Assembly: GCF_902459645.1 (NCBI RefSeq)
Contig: NZ_CABPSK010000001.1
Span: 434,001-498,000, forward strand
Source of the DNA: Pandoraea pneumonica
GTDB taxonomy: Bacteria > Pseudomonadota > Gammaproteobacteria > Burkholderiales > Burkholderiaceae
Length of the DNA stretch: 64,000 nt
Reading direction: 5' to 3'
Within the stretch, counting starts at the first letter, position 1; every line of letters starts with the position of its first letter. Made by a program: the position numbers and the translations under genes. The notes below the pieces were generated by a model, which searched no databases, was not told the origin of the DNA, and saw nothing but the letters and a program-made list of their open reading frames with translations. Shown here one piece after another: positions 16,788-24,660 of this stretch.

Positions 16788-17057
16788 TGTGTAGGGGTGC
16801 GTAGGGTATCGGGCAGGGCGTTCGGGCACACGAAAGGGCACGTCAAACCCCTGTTTTTGCGCAGTCTTTCGTGTCATCCGGATGTCGCTGCCGCCCTGCG
16901 CACACGGTGCTGTTGCCCGGTGGCAACGGGGCGGTTACCCCTCCTTTTTTCCGCAGTGACCGGCGTGGAGTAATTGCACTAGAATGCGTCAACGCCGCGT
17001 CAGACGGTTGCCAAGGTTGAGAACTACAACAAACACCAGGCAAATAGGGGTCAGATA

Positions 17058-18314
17058 TTGAACGCACCACTTACGGGGATCCGCGTCATCGAGTTCTGTC
17101 GGGGCGCGGCGGGGGCTTATTGCGGCATGTTGCTGGCCGACATGGGCGCAGACGTCATCATGGTCGACGATCCGGTCGACGAACTTTCCAACGATAGTCA
17201 CGGCAGCGTCGGTAGCCACGGCCCGCTCGGTGCGACTGCGCACGCGGGTTTGCGTCGCAATAAACGGTCTGTTGCGCTCGATCTCGGCACCCTTGAAGGC
17301 CGCAGCCTAGCGCACACGCTGGTGCGCGGCGCGCAAGTCGTCATCGAGTGCTTGCCAGCGGGCACGCTCGTGCGCGCGGGGCTCGGCTACGACGCCTTGT
17401 CGGTCGTTCAGCCGCATCTGGTCTACGTCTCTATCTCCGCATTCGGTCAGGATGGCCCGCGCTCGGCCGGGCATCCCGGCGTGCCTGCCATCGATGCGTT
17501 ACGCGGCATGCTCGGGACCACGCCGGGACGGCTCGAACCGCCGCGCGATTTGCCCGTGGCCGATTTGGCGGCCGGGTTGTATGCGGCGTTTTCCGTATCG
17601 GCGGCGTTGGTCGCCGCGCAGCAGCACGGTCGCGGGGTTCACATCGATGTGCCGATGCTGGGGGCCACTCTGGCCATCGCCGCGTTGCGCGCAGGCGAGG
17701 AGAGTGCGAATGGCGCAAGCGGTGCCGTTGGCAGCGCTGGCGCGCCATCGAGCGATGACGCACGCTTTGGCGGCCCGGCGGCACCTTGGCCGACGTTCCG
17801 CGCAAAAGACGGGTATTTCGGCATGGATCTGGACGGTCAAGCGCATTGGCGGGCGATTTGCGCGCTCGTGCACCGCGTCGATCTGCTCGACGATTCGCGT
17901 TTTGCCAACGCCCGCGAGCGTGCCCGGCATCAGGCCGTCTTGCGCGATGTGCTGGAGGCCGTTTTCATGCACGACGACCGGGCAGTCTGGCTTGCCCGTC
18001 TGAGCGCAGTGGGCGTGCCGTGCACGGCCATCAGTACCTATTCGCGGGTGCTGGCCGACCCGCAGGTGGCGCATATGGGCTGGGTCAGGCCGATGGTGCT
18101 GCCCAGTGGCGAAACCACGCATACGATCGTCTCGCCGGTACGGTTGAATGGTCACGGGCCGGTGACGCACCGCGAACCGCCCGCACCCGGCGAACATACG
18201 GGCGACATTCTGGCCGAGCTCGATGCTGTGTCTGTGGCGATGTCTGCGGCCGCGAGTGCCGAGTCGGTGTCACAGAGTGACGTTGTGCAGACTTTGCCGC
18301 CTCAGAAGCGCTGA
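17058..18314 (+). CDS. CaiB/BaiF-type (class III) CoA transferase
   Basis: A 418-aa class III CoA transferase. The start is TTG, supported by AGGGGT seven bases upstream and by the family N terminus LTGIRVIEFCRGAAGAYCG...LADMGADVI. Aspartate 169 (in VADLAAGLYAAF) occupies the position of the catalytic aspartate of formyl-CoA transferase. Further family blocks are LVYVSISAFGQDGP and, in the second domain, FRAKDGYFGMD. Members move CoA between carboxylic acids; the substrate cannot be read from the sequence. The C-terminal 35 residues are low-complexity (Ala/Ser/Val). No dehydrogenase or hydratase partner is adjacent, so the pathway is unknown. Confidence 0.87.
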   Translation: MNAPLTGIRVIEFCRGAAGAYCGMLLADMGADVIMVDDPVDELSNDSHGSVGSHGPLGATAHAGLRRNKRSVALDLGTLEGRSLAHTLVRGAQVVIECLPAGTLVRAGLGYDALSVVQPHLVYVSISAFGQDGPRSAGHPGVPAIDALRGMLGTTPGRLEPPRDLPVADLAAGLYAAFSVSAALVAAQQHGRGVHIDVPMLGATLAIAALRAGEESANGASGAVGSAGAPSSDDARFGGPAAPWPTFRAKDGYFGMDLDGQAHWRAICALVHRVDLLDDSRFANARERARHQAVLRDVLEAVFMHDDRAVWLARLSAVGVPCTAISTYSRVLADPQVAHMGWVRPMVLPSGETTHTIVSPVRLNGHGPVTHREPPAPGEHTGDILAELDAVSVAMSAAASAESVSQSDVVQTLPPQKR

Positions 18315-18327
18315 TGTGGCAGCACGG

Positions 18328-18360
18328 GCGCCTCGATGAGGCGCTCGTTATCTTCTTCTC
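18328..18360 (+). terminator. Rho-independent terminator after the CoA transferase gene
   Basis: GCGCCTC and GAGGCGC form a perfect 7-bp stem (18328-18334 and 18338-18344) with a GAT loop, followed by a T-rich stretch (TCGTTATCTTCTTCT). It starts 13 bases after the stop codon. Confidence 0.72.
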
Positions 18361-18471
18361 CCCCTCGGTTTTCCCCTGGCCTTTGCGGCCCATAGCGCCT
18401 CTTTTCCCTTCGGTCTAGCCCCTCCCGCCGCATTCGTCGCTGACGCCACAGTTGTCGGTTTTGCTGCGCGA

Positions 18472-18522
18472 AATATTACAAATCATTTGCAACTGGTGTT
18501 AGAAATAGTAATAATTCGCATT
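18472..18522 (+). promoter_or_regulatory. Candidate Fur box pair
   Basis: Two 19-base stretches in an AT-rich island resemble the Fur consensus (GATAATGATAATCATTATC): 18472-18490, with the core AATCATT, matches about 12 of 19 positions; 18504-18522 (AATAGTAATAATTCGCATT) matches about 11 of 19. They lie 185-235 bases before a siderophore receptor gene, where iron-dependent repression is expected. The match is by eye only. Confidence 0.5.
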
Positions 18523-18706
18523 TACGAAATACGATCCGAGGTCGGTATTGCACTGATTCGATGGCTGTAGCTGACGATGGGCAGTGGATGTGGCGGGATG
18601 ACGCAATGTCACGCGCCTTGAAACACCAGGCAAGTACAGAACAACGACAGAGTAAGACTGGGGACGGATCGCAGACAAACCGGCGATCTCCAGGGGGGAA
18701 TCCAAG

Positions 18707-20947
18707 ATGCAAGTGGGACCGATGACGCTGCGTCGCTCGCAGTTGAGCGCAGCATTGGTGGGAATTTTGAGCGCGCAAGGCGCCATGGCCGCAGACGCCG
18801 ACGCCAAGAGCACGTCGGCCGACGTGCAACTCCCGACCGCCAATGTCACGGGCGATCGCGACAGCTTCAAGGCGGATTACTCGTCGTCGCAAAAATTCAC
18901 GGCACCTATCGTCGACACGCCGCGCTCGGTCACGGTCATTCCCGAGCCGCTGCTGCAAAGCACCGGTTCGAGCACCCTCACGGAAGCGCTGCGTACGGTT
19001 CCCGGCATCACGTTCGGCGCGGGCGAGGGCGGTAACCCGCTCGGCGACCGTCCGTTCCTGCGCGGCTACGACACGCAAGGCAGCTTGTTCGTCGACGGCA
19101 TGCGCGATGTGGGCGCCACCACGCACGAAATGTTCAACACCGAAGCGGTGGAAGTCGTGAAGGGCGCCAGCGGTGCCTACGGCGGCCGTGGCGGGGCGGG
19201 TGGCAGCGTCAATATCGTCAGCAAGGAAGCCAAGCTCGGCACCTTTGCCGAAGGCACGGTGGGCCTGGGCAACGCCAAGTACAAGCGACTGACGGCGGAC
19301 GGCAACTGGCAGATCGGCGATCACGCCGCATTCCGCATGAACTTGATGGGGCACGACGCTGGTGTGGCCGGTCGCGATGCGATTTACGACTCGCGCTGGG
19401 GTATCGCGCCGTCGGTGGCGTTCGGGCTGGGAACGCCGACGCGCGTGGTCGCAAGCTTCTATCACATGCAATCGGACGGTCTGCCGGATTCGGGCATTCC
19501 GTACAACTACGCGCCGGGACGCCGCACGGGGCCGGCTTCGGTCGATCCGAACAACTTCTACGGGCTGGACGATCGCGACTTCCGCCGCACGTCGTCGGAC
19601 ATCGGCACGATCAAGATCGAGCACGACATTACGCCGACGCTGACGGTGCGCAACATGACGCGCTACACGAAGTCGTCGCAGAGCTATATCTGGACGCAGC
19701 CGGACGACAGTCAAGGCAACGTGGCCAACGGCAAGGTCTGGCGGCGCGCGAATACGCGTGACAGCAACGTGTGGAGCATTGCCAACCAGACCGAATTGTT
19801 CGGCGAAGGTCACACCGGGCAGTTCAAGCACAGCTTTAACGTCGGCGCGGAGTTCTCGCGTGAATCGAGCCGTAAAGATGCTTATACGGTGGCGGCCGGT
19901 AGCGGCTCGGGTACCGGTAACTCGTGCCTGCGCGGCGTGGGCGCGGCGTCGGGCTACAACTGCACGAGCCTCTATAACCCGAACCCGTACGACCCGTGGA
20001 CCGGCAGCATTCGCCTGAACGACGATCCGGCATTCCAGCGCACGTTGACGGCGGCCATCTACGGTTTCGACACGATCGATATCTCGAAGGAATGGCAGAT
20101 CAACCTCGGTGCTCGCGTGGACCGCTATTCGACGGACTTCACCGATACGCGCGCCAACGGCGGCAAGTCGGTGTCGCGTGACGACACGCTGTTCAACTGG
20201 CAGGCGGGCGTGGTGTACAAGCCGTTGCCCAACGGCAGCATCTACGCGTCGTATGCGACGTCGTCGACCCCGGCCGGCGCGTTGTTGGGTGAAGGCAGCG
20301 AGACGCAAGGTCTCACGCCGGGTCGCGGCGGTGTCGGTCCTAACGCTGCGGATCTCGCACCGGAGAAGAACCGCTCGTATGAAATCGGTACGAAGTGGAA
20401 CGTGCTGGGCGAGCGTCTGCTGCTGACGGCGGCGCTGTTCTACATCGAGACGAGCAATGCCCGTGTGACGATGGCCGACAACACCTACGCCATGGTAGGC
20501 GGCAAGAACGTGAAGGGCCTGGAATTGGGCTTCGCGGGCAAGCTGACCGACAAGTGGCAGGTCTTCGGCGGCTACACGTACATGAAGAGCGAACTCACGG
20601 ATAACGGTAGCGGGACCGCCAAGTCGAACAACGGCAACCAGTTCCCGAACACGCCGCGCAACAGCTTCAGCCTGTGGACGACCTACGACATCATCCCGTC
20701 GGTGACCGTTGGCGGTGGCGCGTTCTACACGTCGAGCGTGTTCGGCGATCCGGCTAACTTGCGTGAGATTCCGTCGTACTGGCGCTTCGATGCGATGGCG
20801 TCGTGGCGCGTCAATAAGCATCTGTCGGCGCAGCTCAACGTGCAGAACCTGTTCAATCGCCGTTACTTCGATCAGGCCTATCCGGCGCACTACGCGTCGA
20901 TGGCACCGGGTCGCAGCGCGATTGTCTCGCTCACCGCACGGTATTGA
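18707..20947 (+). CDS. Fiu-like TonB-dependent catecholate siderophore receptor
   Basis: A 746-aa outer-membrane receptor with a signal peptide (cleavage near AMA-AD). The plug domain covers about residues 70-190 and includes DTPRSVTVIPE, LTEALRTVPGITFGAGEGG, DRPFLRGYDTQGSLFVDGMR and VEVVKGASGAYGGRGGAGG; the last two are diagnostic of the Fiu/PiuA group. A 22-strand barrel follows, with the ERNRSYEIGTKW-type motif (here PEKNRSYEIGTKW) and a final strand ending in SLTARY, an aromatic residue as usual. It should import ferric catecholate compounds using TonB energy. A Sel1-repeat gene follows after 9 bases, as in fiu/piuA loci of other proteobacteria, but the usual dioxygenase gene (piuC/ybiX) is not here. 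Confidence 0.9.
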   Translation: MQVGPMTLRRSQLSAALVGILSAQGAMAADADAKSTSADVQLPTANVTGDRDSFKADYSSSQKFTAPIVDTPRSVTVIPEPLLQSTGSSTLTEALRTVPGITFGAGEGGNPLGDRPFLRGYDTQGSLFVDGMRDVGATTHEMFNTEAVEVVKGASGAYGGRGGAGGSVNIVSKEAKLGTFAEGTVGLGNAKYKRLTADGNWQIGDHAAFRMNLMGHDAGVAGRDAIYDSRWGIAPSVAFGLGTPTRVVASFYHMQSDGLPDSGIPYNYAPGRRTGPASVDPNNFYGLDDRDFRRTSSDIGTIKIEHDITPTLTVRNMTRYTKSSQSYIWTQPDDSQGNVANGKVWRRANTRDSNVWSIANQTELFGEGHTGQFKHSFNVGAEFSRESSRKDAYTVAAGSGSGTGNSCLRGVGAASGYNCTSLYNPNPYDPWTGSIRLNDDPAFQRTLTAAIYGFDTIDISKEWQINLGARVDRYSTDFTDTRANGGKSVSRDDTLFNWQAGVVYKPLPNGSIYASYATSSTPAGALLGEGSETQGLTPGRGGVGPNAADLAPEKNRSYEIGTKWNVLGERLLLTAALFYIETSNARVTMADNTYAMVGGKNVKGLELGFAGKLTDKWQVFGGYTYMKSELTDNGSGTAKSNNGNQFPNTPRNSFSLWTTYDIIPSVTVGGGAFYTSSVFGDPANLREIPSYWRFDAMASWRVNKHLSAQLNVQNLFNRRYFDQAYPAHYASMAPGRSAIVSLTARY

Positions 20948-20956
20948 TGGTTGACG

Positions 20957-21733
20957 ATGCGAATTGATCCGGCGCAGATTGCGTCACTCACGCCTGCGCA
21001 GGTTCGCGACATCCTAGCGGGACCGCCGGAAACGGCGGCCGTATGGCTGGCCGCGGCTTCGCAGGCGGGGCACGTCGAAGCGCAAGTGGTCTATGCGCAG
21101 TGGCTGCTCGATGGACGTGGCGTGGCACGCGATGCCGAGGCGGCGCTCGATCTCTTCAAACGCGCGGCGCACGGCGGGCACGGCATGGCCGCGAACATGG
21201 CCGGGCGTTGCTACGAGAACGGTTGGGGGGGGCCTGCCAGCGATGAAGTTGCGCTGTACTGGTATCGCCAATCGGCGCGGCGCGATGAGCCTTGGGGCAT
21301 GTACAACCTCGCCACGCTGCTCACGCTGGGGCGTGGCGGTCCGCAAGACAGACCTGCGGCGCTTGCGTGGCTGGAGAAGGCGGCCAGCCTCGGACACGCG
21401 AAATCGCAGAATCTGCTCGGCGGGTTTTACGAGGACGGATGGGAAGTCTCGCGCGATGTCGCGTGCGCTTTCGATTGGTATCGCAAAGCCGCTGAAGGCG
21501 GCGATTTTCGCGGTCAGTTCAACGTCGCCCGGCTGCTGATCGGGCAGGGCGCTTGCGATCAGGCACTCGCTTGGCTGGTCCGCGTGCCGAATACGGCCAC
21601 ACCGGCATTTCTTGCCAAGGCCGCTGAATTTCTCAGCGAAGCGCCTGATATGCGCGTTCGCGCGCTCGCGGCGCAATGGGTTTCCATGGCGCAATCGACC
21701 GGGGCAGTGCCTCGGATGTCTTCCTCTGCTTAG
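20957..21733 (+). CDS. Sel1/TPR-like repeat protein
   Basis: A 258-aa protein made of four to five Sel1-like repeats (about residues 45-215), for example AQVVYAQWLLDGRGVARDAEAALDLFKRAA, split here as GRGVARDAEAALDLFKRAAH and ARRDEPWGMYNLATLL. No signal peptide is seen. ATG 20957 was chosen; a TTG at 20951 is possible, and no strong ribosome-binding site is visible for either. The gene begins 9 bases after the receptor stop, so it is almost certainly co-transcribed. Sel1-repeat genes commonly accompany fiu/piuA-type receptors, though their role is not established. Confidence 0.82.
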   Translation: MRIDPAQIASLTPAQVRDILAGPPETAAVWLAAASQAGHVEAQVVYAQWLLDGRGVARDAEAALDLFKRAAHGGHGMAANMAGRCYENGWGGPASDEVALYWYRQSARRDEPWGMYNLATLLTLGRGGPQDRPAALAWLEKAASLGHAKSQNLLGGFYEDGWEVSRDVACAFDWYRKAAEGGDFRGQFNVARLLIGQGACDQALAWLVRVPNTATPAFLAKAAEFLSEAPDMRVRALAAQWVSMAQSTGAVPRMSSSA

Positions 21734-21832
21734 TCCGGTTGTTGAGTGCAGCCGCTTAGTGCCGTTGCTTAGTGGAGTTGCTTACTGTGGCCGCTCCACG
21801 TCGCCGGACTTTCCGCTCCGTCGTCAGTTCTA

Positions 21833-21862
21833 TATAATCATTGGTCATAAGCATATGACCAA
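21833..21862 (+). promoter_or_regulatory. Palindromic operator candidate next to a TATAAT box
   Basis: TTGGTCATA (21841-21849) and TATGACCAA (21854-21862) form a perfect 9-bp inverted repeat around AGCA. A perfect TATAAT (21833-21838) sits immediately upstream, so the palindrome would cover the transcription start. This is the classic place for a repressor. The promoter would serve the TauE/SafE-family gene that begins 50 bases later. Confidence 0.6.
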
Positions 21863-21911
21863 TAGTGATTTGGATTGGATCCAAGTCACGTGACGCCGGA
21901 AACCCTACCCC

Positions 21912-22736
21912 ATGCTGCTCGCCACACTAAGTTCGTCGCCAACGGCCGCCGTTCTGGGCGCCGCCGTGGGGCTCGTTCTCGGACTGACTGGGGCTGGCGG
22001 CGGCATTTTCGCGGTGCCTGCCCTGGTTTTCGGGCTCGGATGGGGGGTGCCGCAGGCCGGGCCCGTCGCCTTGCTGGCCGTCGGGGCTAGTGCCGCGGTC
22101 GGCAGTGCGCAAGGGTTGCGCGCCGGTCTGGTGAGATACCGGGCGGCGCTGCTCATGGCCGGTATTGGCGTTTGTGTCGCACCGCTAGGGACTTGGGTGG
22201 CTCACCGGCTCCCGGAACACTGGCTAGTCGGTCTGTTTGCGTTCGCCATGCTGATCGTCGCGACGCGGATGTATCGGGCCTCGCGCGGTAAGGGAGGCGT
22301 AGCGGGCAGTGCCGTGATTCAGCCGCCGTGCCGTCTCGATCCGGCCACGGGGCGACTTCACTGGACGCGGCGTGTGGCCAGCACACTCGGTGCGATCGGG
22401 GCTGTCTCGGGCTTCGCTTCGGGCTTGCTCGGCGTGGGCGGCGGTTTCGTCATCGTCCCCGCATTGCGCCGGTTTTCCGATATCACCGTCCACGGCATCG
22501 TCGCGACGTCGCTGTTCGTCATCGCGTTGATCTCCGCCGGTACGGTCGCGAACGCCTGGTGGCACGGGATGCACCCGGGCACGCAAGGGTGGCTCTTCGT
22601 TGCCGGGGCTGTGGTCGGGATGGTGATCGGCCGCATGCTCGCCCCACGCCTTGCCGCCGCACGGCTGCAACAACTCTTCTCGGTGCTGATGGCGCTCGTC
22701 GCTGTCGGCATGTTCTTCAAGGCGTTCGGCGGCTAA
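21912..22736 (+). CDS. TSUP (TauE/SafE) family anion exporter
   Basis: A 274-aa membrane protein with about eight predicted helices. Each half carries the TSUP glycine motif: GLVLGLTGAGGGIFAVPALV (about residues 20-39) and FASGLLGVGGGFVIVPAL (about 170-187). The family exports sulfite, sulfoacetate or related anions and thiosulfate; the substrate here is unknown. The gene stands alone behind a palindromic operator candidate, and no repressor or sulfur gene is adjacent. Confidence 0.88.
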   Translation: MLLATLSSSPTAAVLGAAVGLVLGLTGAGGGIFAVPALVFGLGWGVPQAGPVALLAVGASAAVGSAQGLRAGLVRYRAALLMAGIGVCVAPLGTWVAHRLPEHWLVGLFAFAMLIVATRMYRASRGKGGVAGSAVIQPPCRLDPATGRLHWTRRVASTLGAIGAVSGFASGLLGVGGGFVIVPALRRFSDITVHGIVATSLFVIALISAGTVANAWWHGMHPGTQGWLFVAGAVVGMVIGRMLAPRLAAARLQQLFSVLMALVAVGMFFKAFGG

Positions 22737-23180
22737 TTCGCTTAGTCAATCTGGCCGACCAACGCCGCTAGCTGGGTCGTGCACGCCCGTTGGCATCTCA
22801 TTGCTTATACATATCTCGAAAATCGCAACGCTTTTCGAGTGAATTTTTGTTGGCGCGAAGCGACGCCTCATCGGCGCACGCCTATGGCGATTCTGTCTCG
22901 TGTAGTGCGGCAAAGTGAATCTTTGTGGCGCACGTGTGTCAATCACAGCGTCCGGTAAGCACTTGCGCTACGTGGGGTGCGTCATTGCCGCATCGGTTCC
23001 GACGCACAGTGCGGGCTTAATTTGGACGTCGCGGGGTTGTCCGCCTATTTGGCCTTGGGATGTTTCCTATAACTAATGCTAATGCGTCCGAACAATGTGG
23101 ACTTATCCTATATTTCTCCCGGTCGTCGGATGGTGCAAAAGGTGAGCAACCTGATGACGGCACGACGGGGGAGTGAATCG
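22737..23180. other. Intergenic region after the TSUP gene
   Basis: 444 bases without a convincing gene. A terminator-like hairpin lies at 22815-22850. The stretch 23060-23110 (CCTATAACTAATGCTAATGC) is AT-rich and may hold the promoter of the lipoprotein gene, but no clear -35/-10 pair was seen. Confidence 0.55.
22815..22850 (+). terminator. Possible terminator after the TSUP gene
   Basis: CTCGAAAA (22815-22822) and TTTTCGAG (22832-22839) form a perfect 8-bp stem with a 9-base loop, followed by TGAATTTTTG. It lies 79 bases after the stop. The stem is AT-rich at its inner end, so it may be a weak terminator. Confidence 0.55.
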
Positions 23181-23780
23181 ATGGCAATGACGCAACGCCG
23201 CGGTCTGGTTTTCGCGGCAAGTCGTCGCTCAGACCGCCACACAGATCGCCACGCAAATCATCACGATTTCTCTGCGCCGATTCGGCGCAGGCTGACGTGG
23301 TTGACTGGCACGTTACTGGTTGCGGTCCTGACCGGCTGTAGCGAGTATCAGCCGGCGGGTGGCAATCAGACTCACGCCGATACGGATGCGCTCGACGGGG
23401 CCACGCTGGCTCGCGCTGAGACGGCACCGCGCGAGGTGACGGCACGTATGCGGCCGGTCGCCGCAGCGGTCGGCATGAGTGGTACGCCGCAAGTGGGGCG
23501 CGTTGTCCGAGGGACATATCGCTGGATGGCGGACTGGCCCGAGACCGAAAGTGTGCATCTGTGGGAAGCCGCGGCCGGGCCGACACGTATTCGCGTTGTC
23601 GGACGAGCGCGAGACATGATGCCCTCGGCGGGTTTGCGGGGCGTACGCATCCGGTATTGCGTCAAGCCGGTCATCGGCGATGGCGAGATGCGACTGACGG
23701 GACACAAGACATGTTCGTCGTGGACGACCGTCGATGGCGCGTCTCCAGCTTCAGCCCCTGCGGCGGTAACCGCCGGGTAG
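23181..23780 (+). CDS. Hypothetical lipoprotein
   Basis: A 199-aa protein of unknown function. GGGGGA lies eight bases before the chosen ATG; in-frame starts 105 bases further upstream lack such a site. A lipobox LLVAVLTGC places the lipidated cysteine at residue 53, after an unusually long basic N-region, so the true start may be further downstream at a non-ATG codon. The mature part has no recognised domain; its C-terminal section (RIRVVGRARD, VRIRYCVKPV, KTCSSW) has paired cysteines and looks like a small beta-rich domain. It lies 177 bases before the response regulator on the same strand, so a role as input for that system is possible but unproven. Confidence 0.65.
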   Translation: MAMTQRRGLVFAASRRSDRHTDRHANHHDFSAPIRRRLTWLTGTLLVAVLTGCSEYQPAGGNQTHADTDALDGATLARAETAPREVTARMRPVAAAVGMSGTPQVGRVVRGTYRWMADWPETESVHLWEAAAGPTRIRVVGRARDMMPSAGLRGVRIRYCVKPVIGDGEMRLTGHKTCSSWTTVDGASPASAPAAVTAG

Positions 23781-23957
23781 GCGCGACGGCGTCTGCCGGC
23801 ACGCTTCACCCCCGTCAACAGTATCGCGGTGACGCTTCTGTGATCTGTTTGTGTGCCGCTTCGTCACACATTCCTCTTTTGGGAAGCCATGACGCGTTGA
23901 CACGCGGCGTTCGATCGCGCGCGCCCACGGCTGACTTCTTTTAAAAGGATTGCGCTC

Positions 23958-24632
23958 ATGATGGTTAAGATTTTGATTGCCGACGATCACCCGATCGTCT
24001 CTTCGACACTTCGCGAGATGCTCGCCCCGGACCCCGGCTTCCACGTGCTGCCGCCGGTGGCCAACTCGACGCAGTTGTTCGATGCCCTCGAGACGAATTC
24101 CGTCGACGTCCTGATCACTGATTACTGCATGCCCGGCGGCGTGTTTGGCGATGGTCTGGGCATGATCAAGCGAGTTCGCCGCAAGTATCCCGATATCAAG
24201 ATCATCGTGTTCACGTCGATCGAACAGCCGGCCATCATCCATGCGCTCAACGATTGCGGCGTGCTCGGCGTGATGACGAAGTCGGACGATCTGCGCGAGA
24301 TCACCGTTTGTGTGGAGCGCTGCCGCCGCGGTATGCGCTATCTCGGCGGGCGTGCCGAACAGATTCTCGAAGAGCAATCGCGCCGCAAGCCGACCACCCG
24401 CCGACCGCTCTCGCCGAAGGAAATGGAAGTGCTGCGCATGTATCTGAGCGGCAATAACGTCTCGGAAATTGCAGAAGCCCTTAAGCGTTCCGCCAAGACG
24501 ATCAATAACCAGAAGCGAATGGCCATGTGCAAACTGGGGTGCCGCAACGACATGGAACTGTTCCAGTTGCATGCCTCCAGCCCGCTGCAACTCACGCGCG
24601 ACGGCGAAGTCGACACGCCTACCGCTGCCTGA
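23958..24632 (+). CDS. RcsB-like LuxR-family response regulator
   Basis: A 224-aa regulator with an N-terminal receiver (phospho-acceptor D55 in LITDYCMPGG; acidic pair D9/D10) and a C-terminal LuxR-type helix-turn-helix. AAAAGGA lies about nine bases before the ATG. The DNA-binding part reads LSPKEMEVLRMYLSGNNVSE followed by IAEALKRSAKTINNQKR and MCKLGCRNDMELFQ, closely resembling RcsB (LSPKESEVLR, RSIKTISSQKK, KLGVENDIALL). The kinase encoded next has the phosphorelay layout expected to feed such a regulator. EvgA/BvgA-type regulators are the main alternative, but the NxQK recognition pattern favours the RcsB group. Confidence 0.88.
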   Translation: MMVKILIADDHPIVSSTLREMLAPDPGFHVLPPVANSTQLFDALETNSVDVLITDYCMPGGVFGDGLGMIKRVRRKYPDIKIIVFTSIEQPAIIHALNDCGVLGVMTKSDDLREITVCVERCRRGMRYLGGRAEQILEEQSRRKPTTRRPLSPKEMEVLRMYLSGNNVSEIAEALKRSAKTINNQKRMAMCKLGCRNDMELFQLHASSPLQLTRDGEVDTPTAA

Positions 24633-24660
24633 GCGCGTGCGACGTCGAGCGTTCGCCACC

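Larger units (their letters stand above)
18315..18706. other. Intergenic region upstream of the TonB receptor
   Basis: 392 bases without a gene. The left end holds the terminator of the CoA transferase gene, the centre holds an AT-rich island with two candidate Fur boxes (see separate entries), and the right end holds the receptor's leader with a GGGGGGA ribosome-binding site. Confidence 0.7.

Noticed and set aside
16956-16985. GTGACC...TAGAAT promoter-like pair before the CoA transferase gene
   Set aside because: The -35 match is 4 of 6 with an 18-base spacer, below what I would list as a supported promoter.
18476-20890. Long minus-strand frame (about 804 codons) opposite the TonB receptor
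   Set aside because: Shadow of a well-conserved receptor; Arg/Val-rich low-information translation with no motif.
21740-21785. Degenerate GCTTAGTG-like repeats after the Sel1 gene
   Set aside because: Three imperfect copies of about 8 bases only; too short and diverged to be a functional repeat array or CRISPR.
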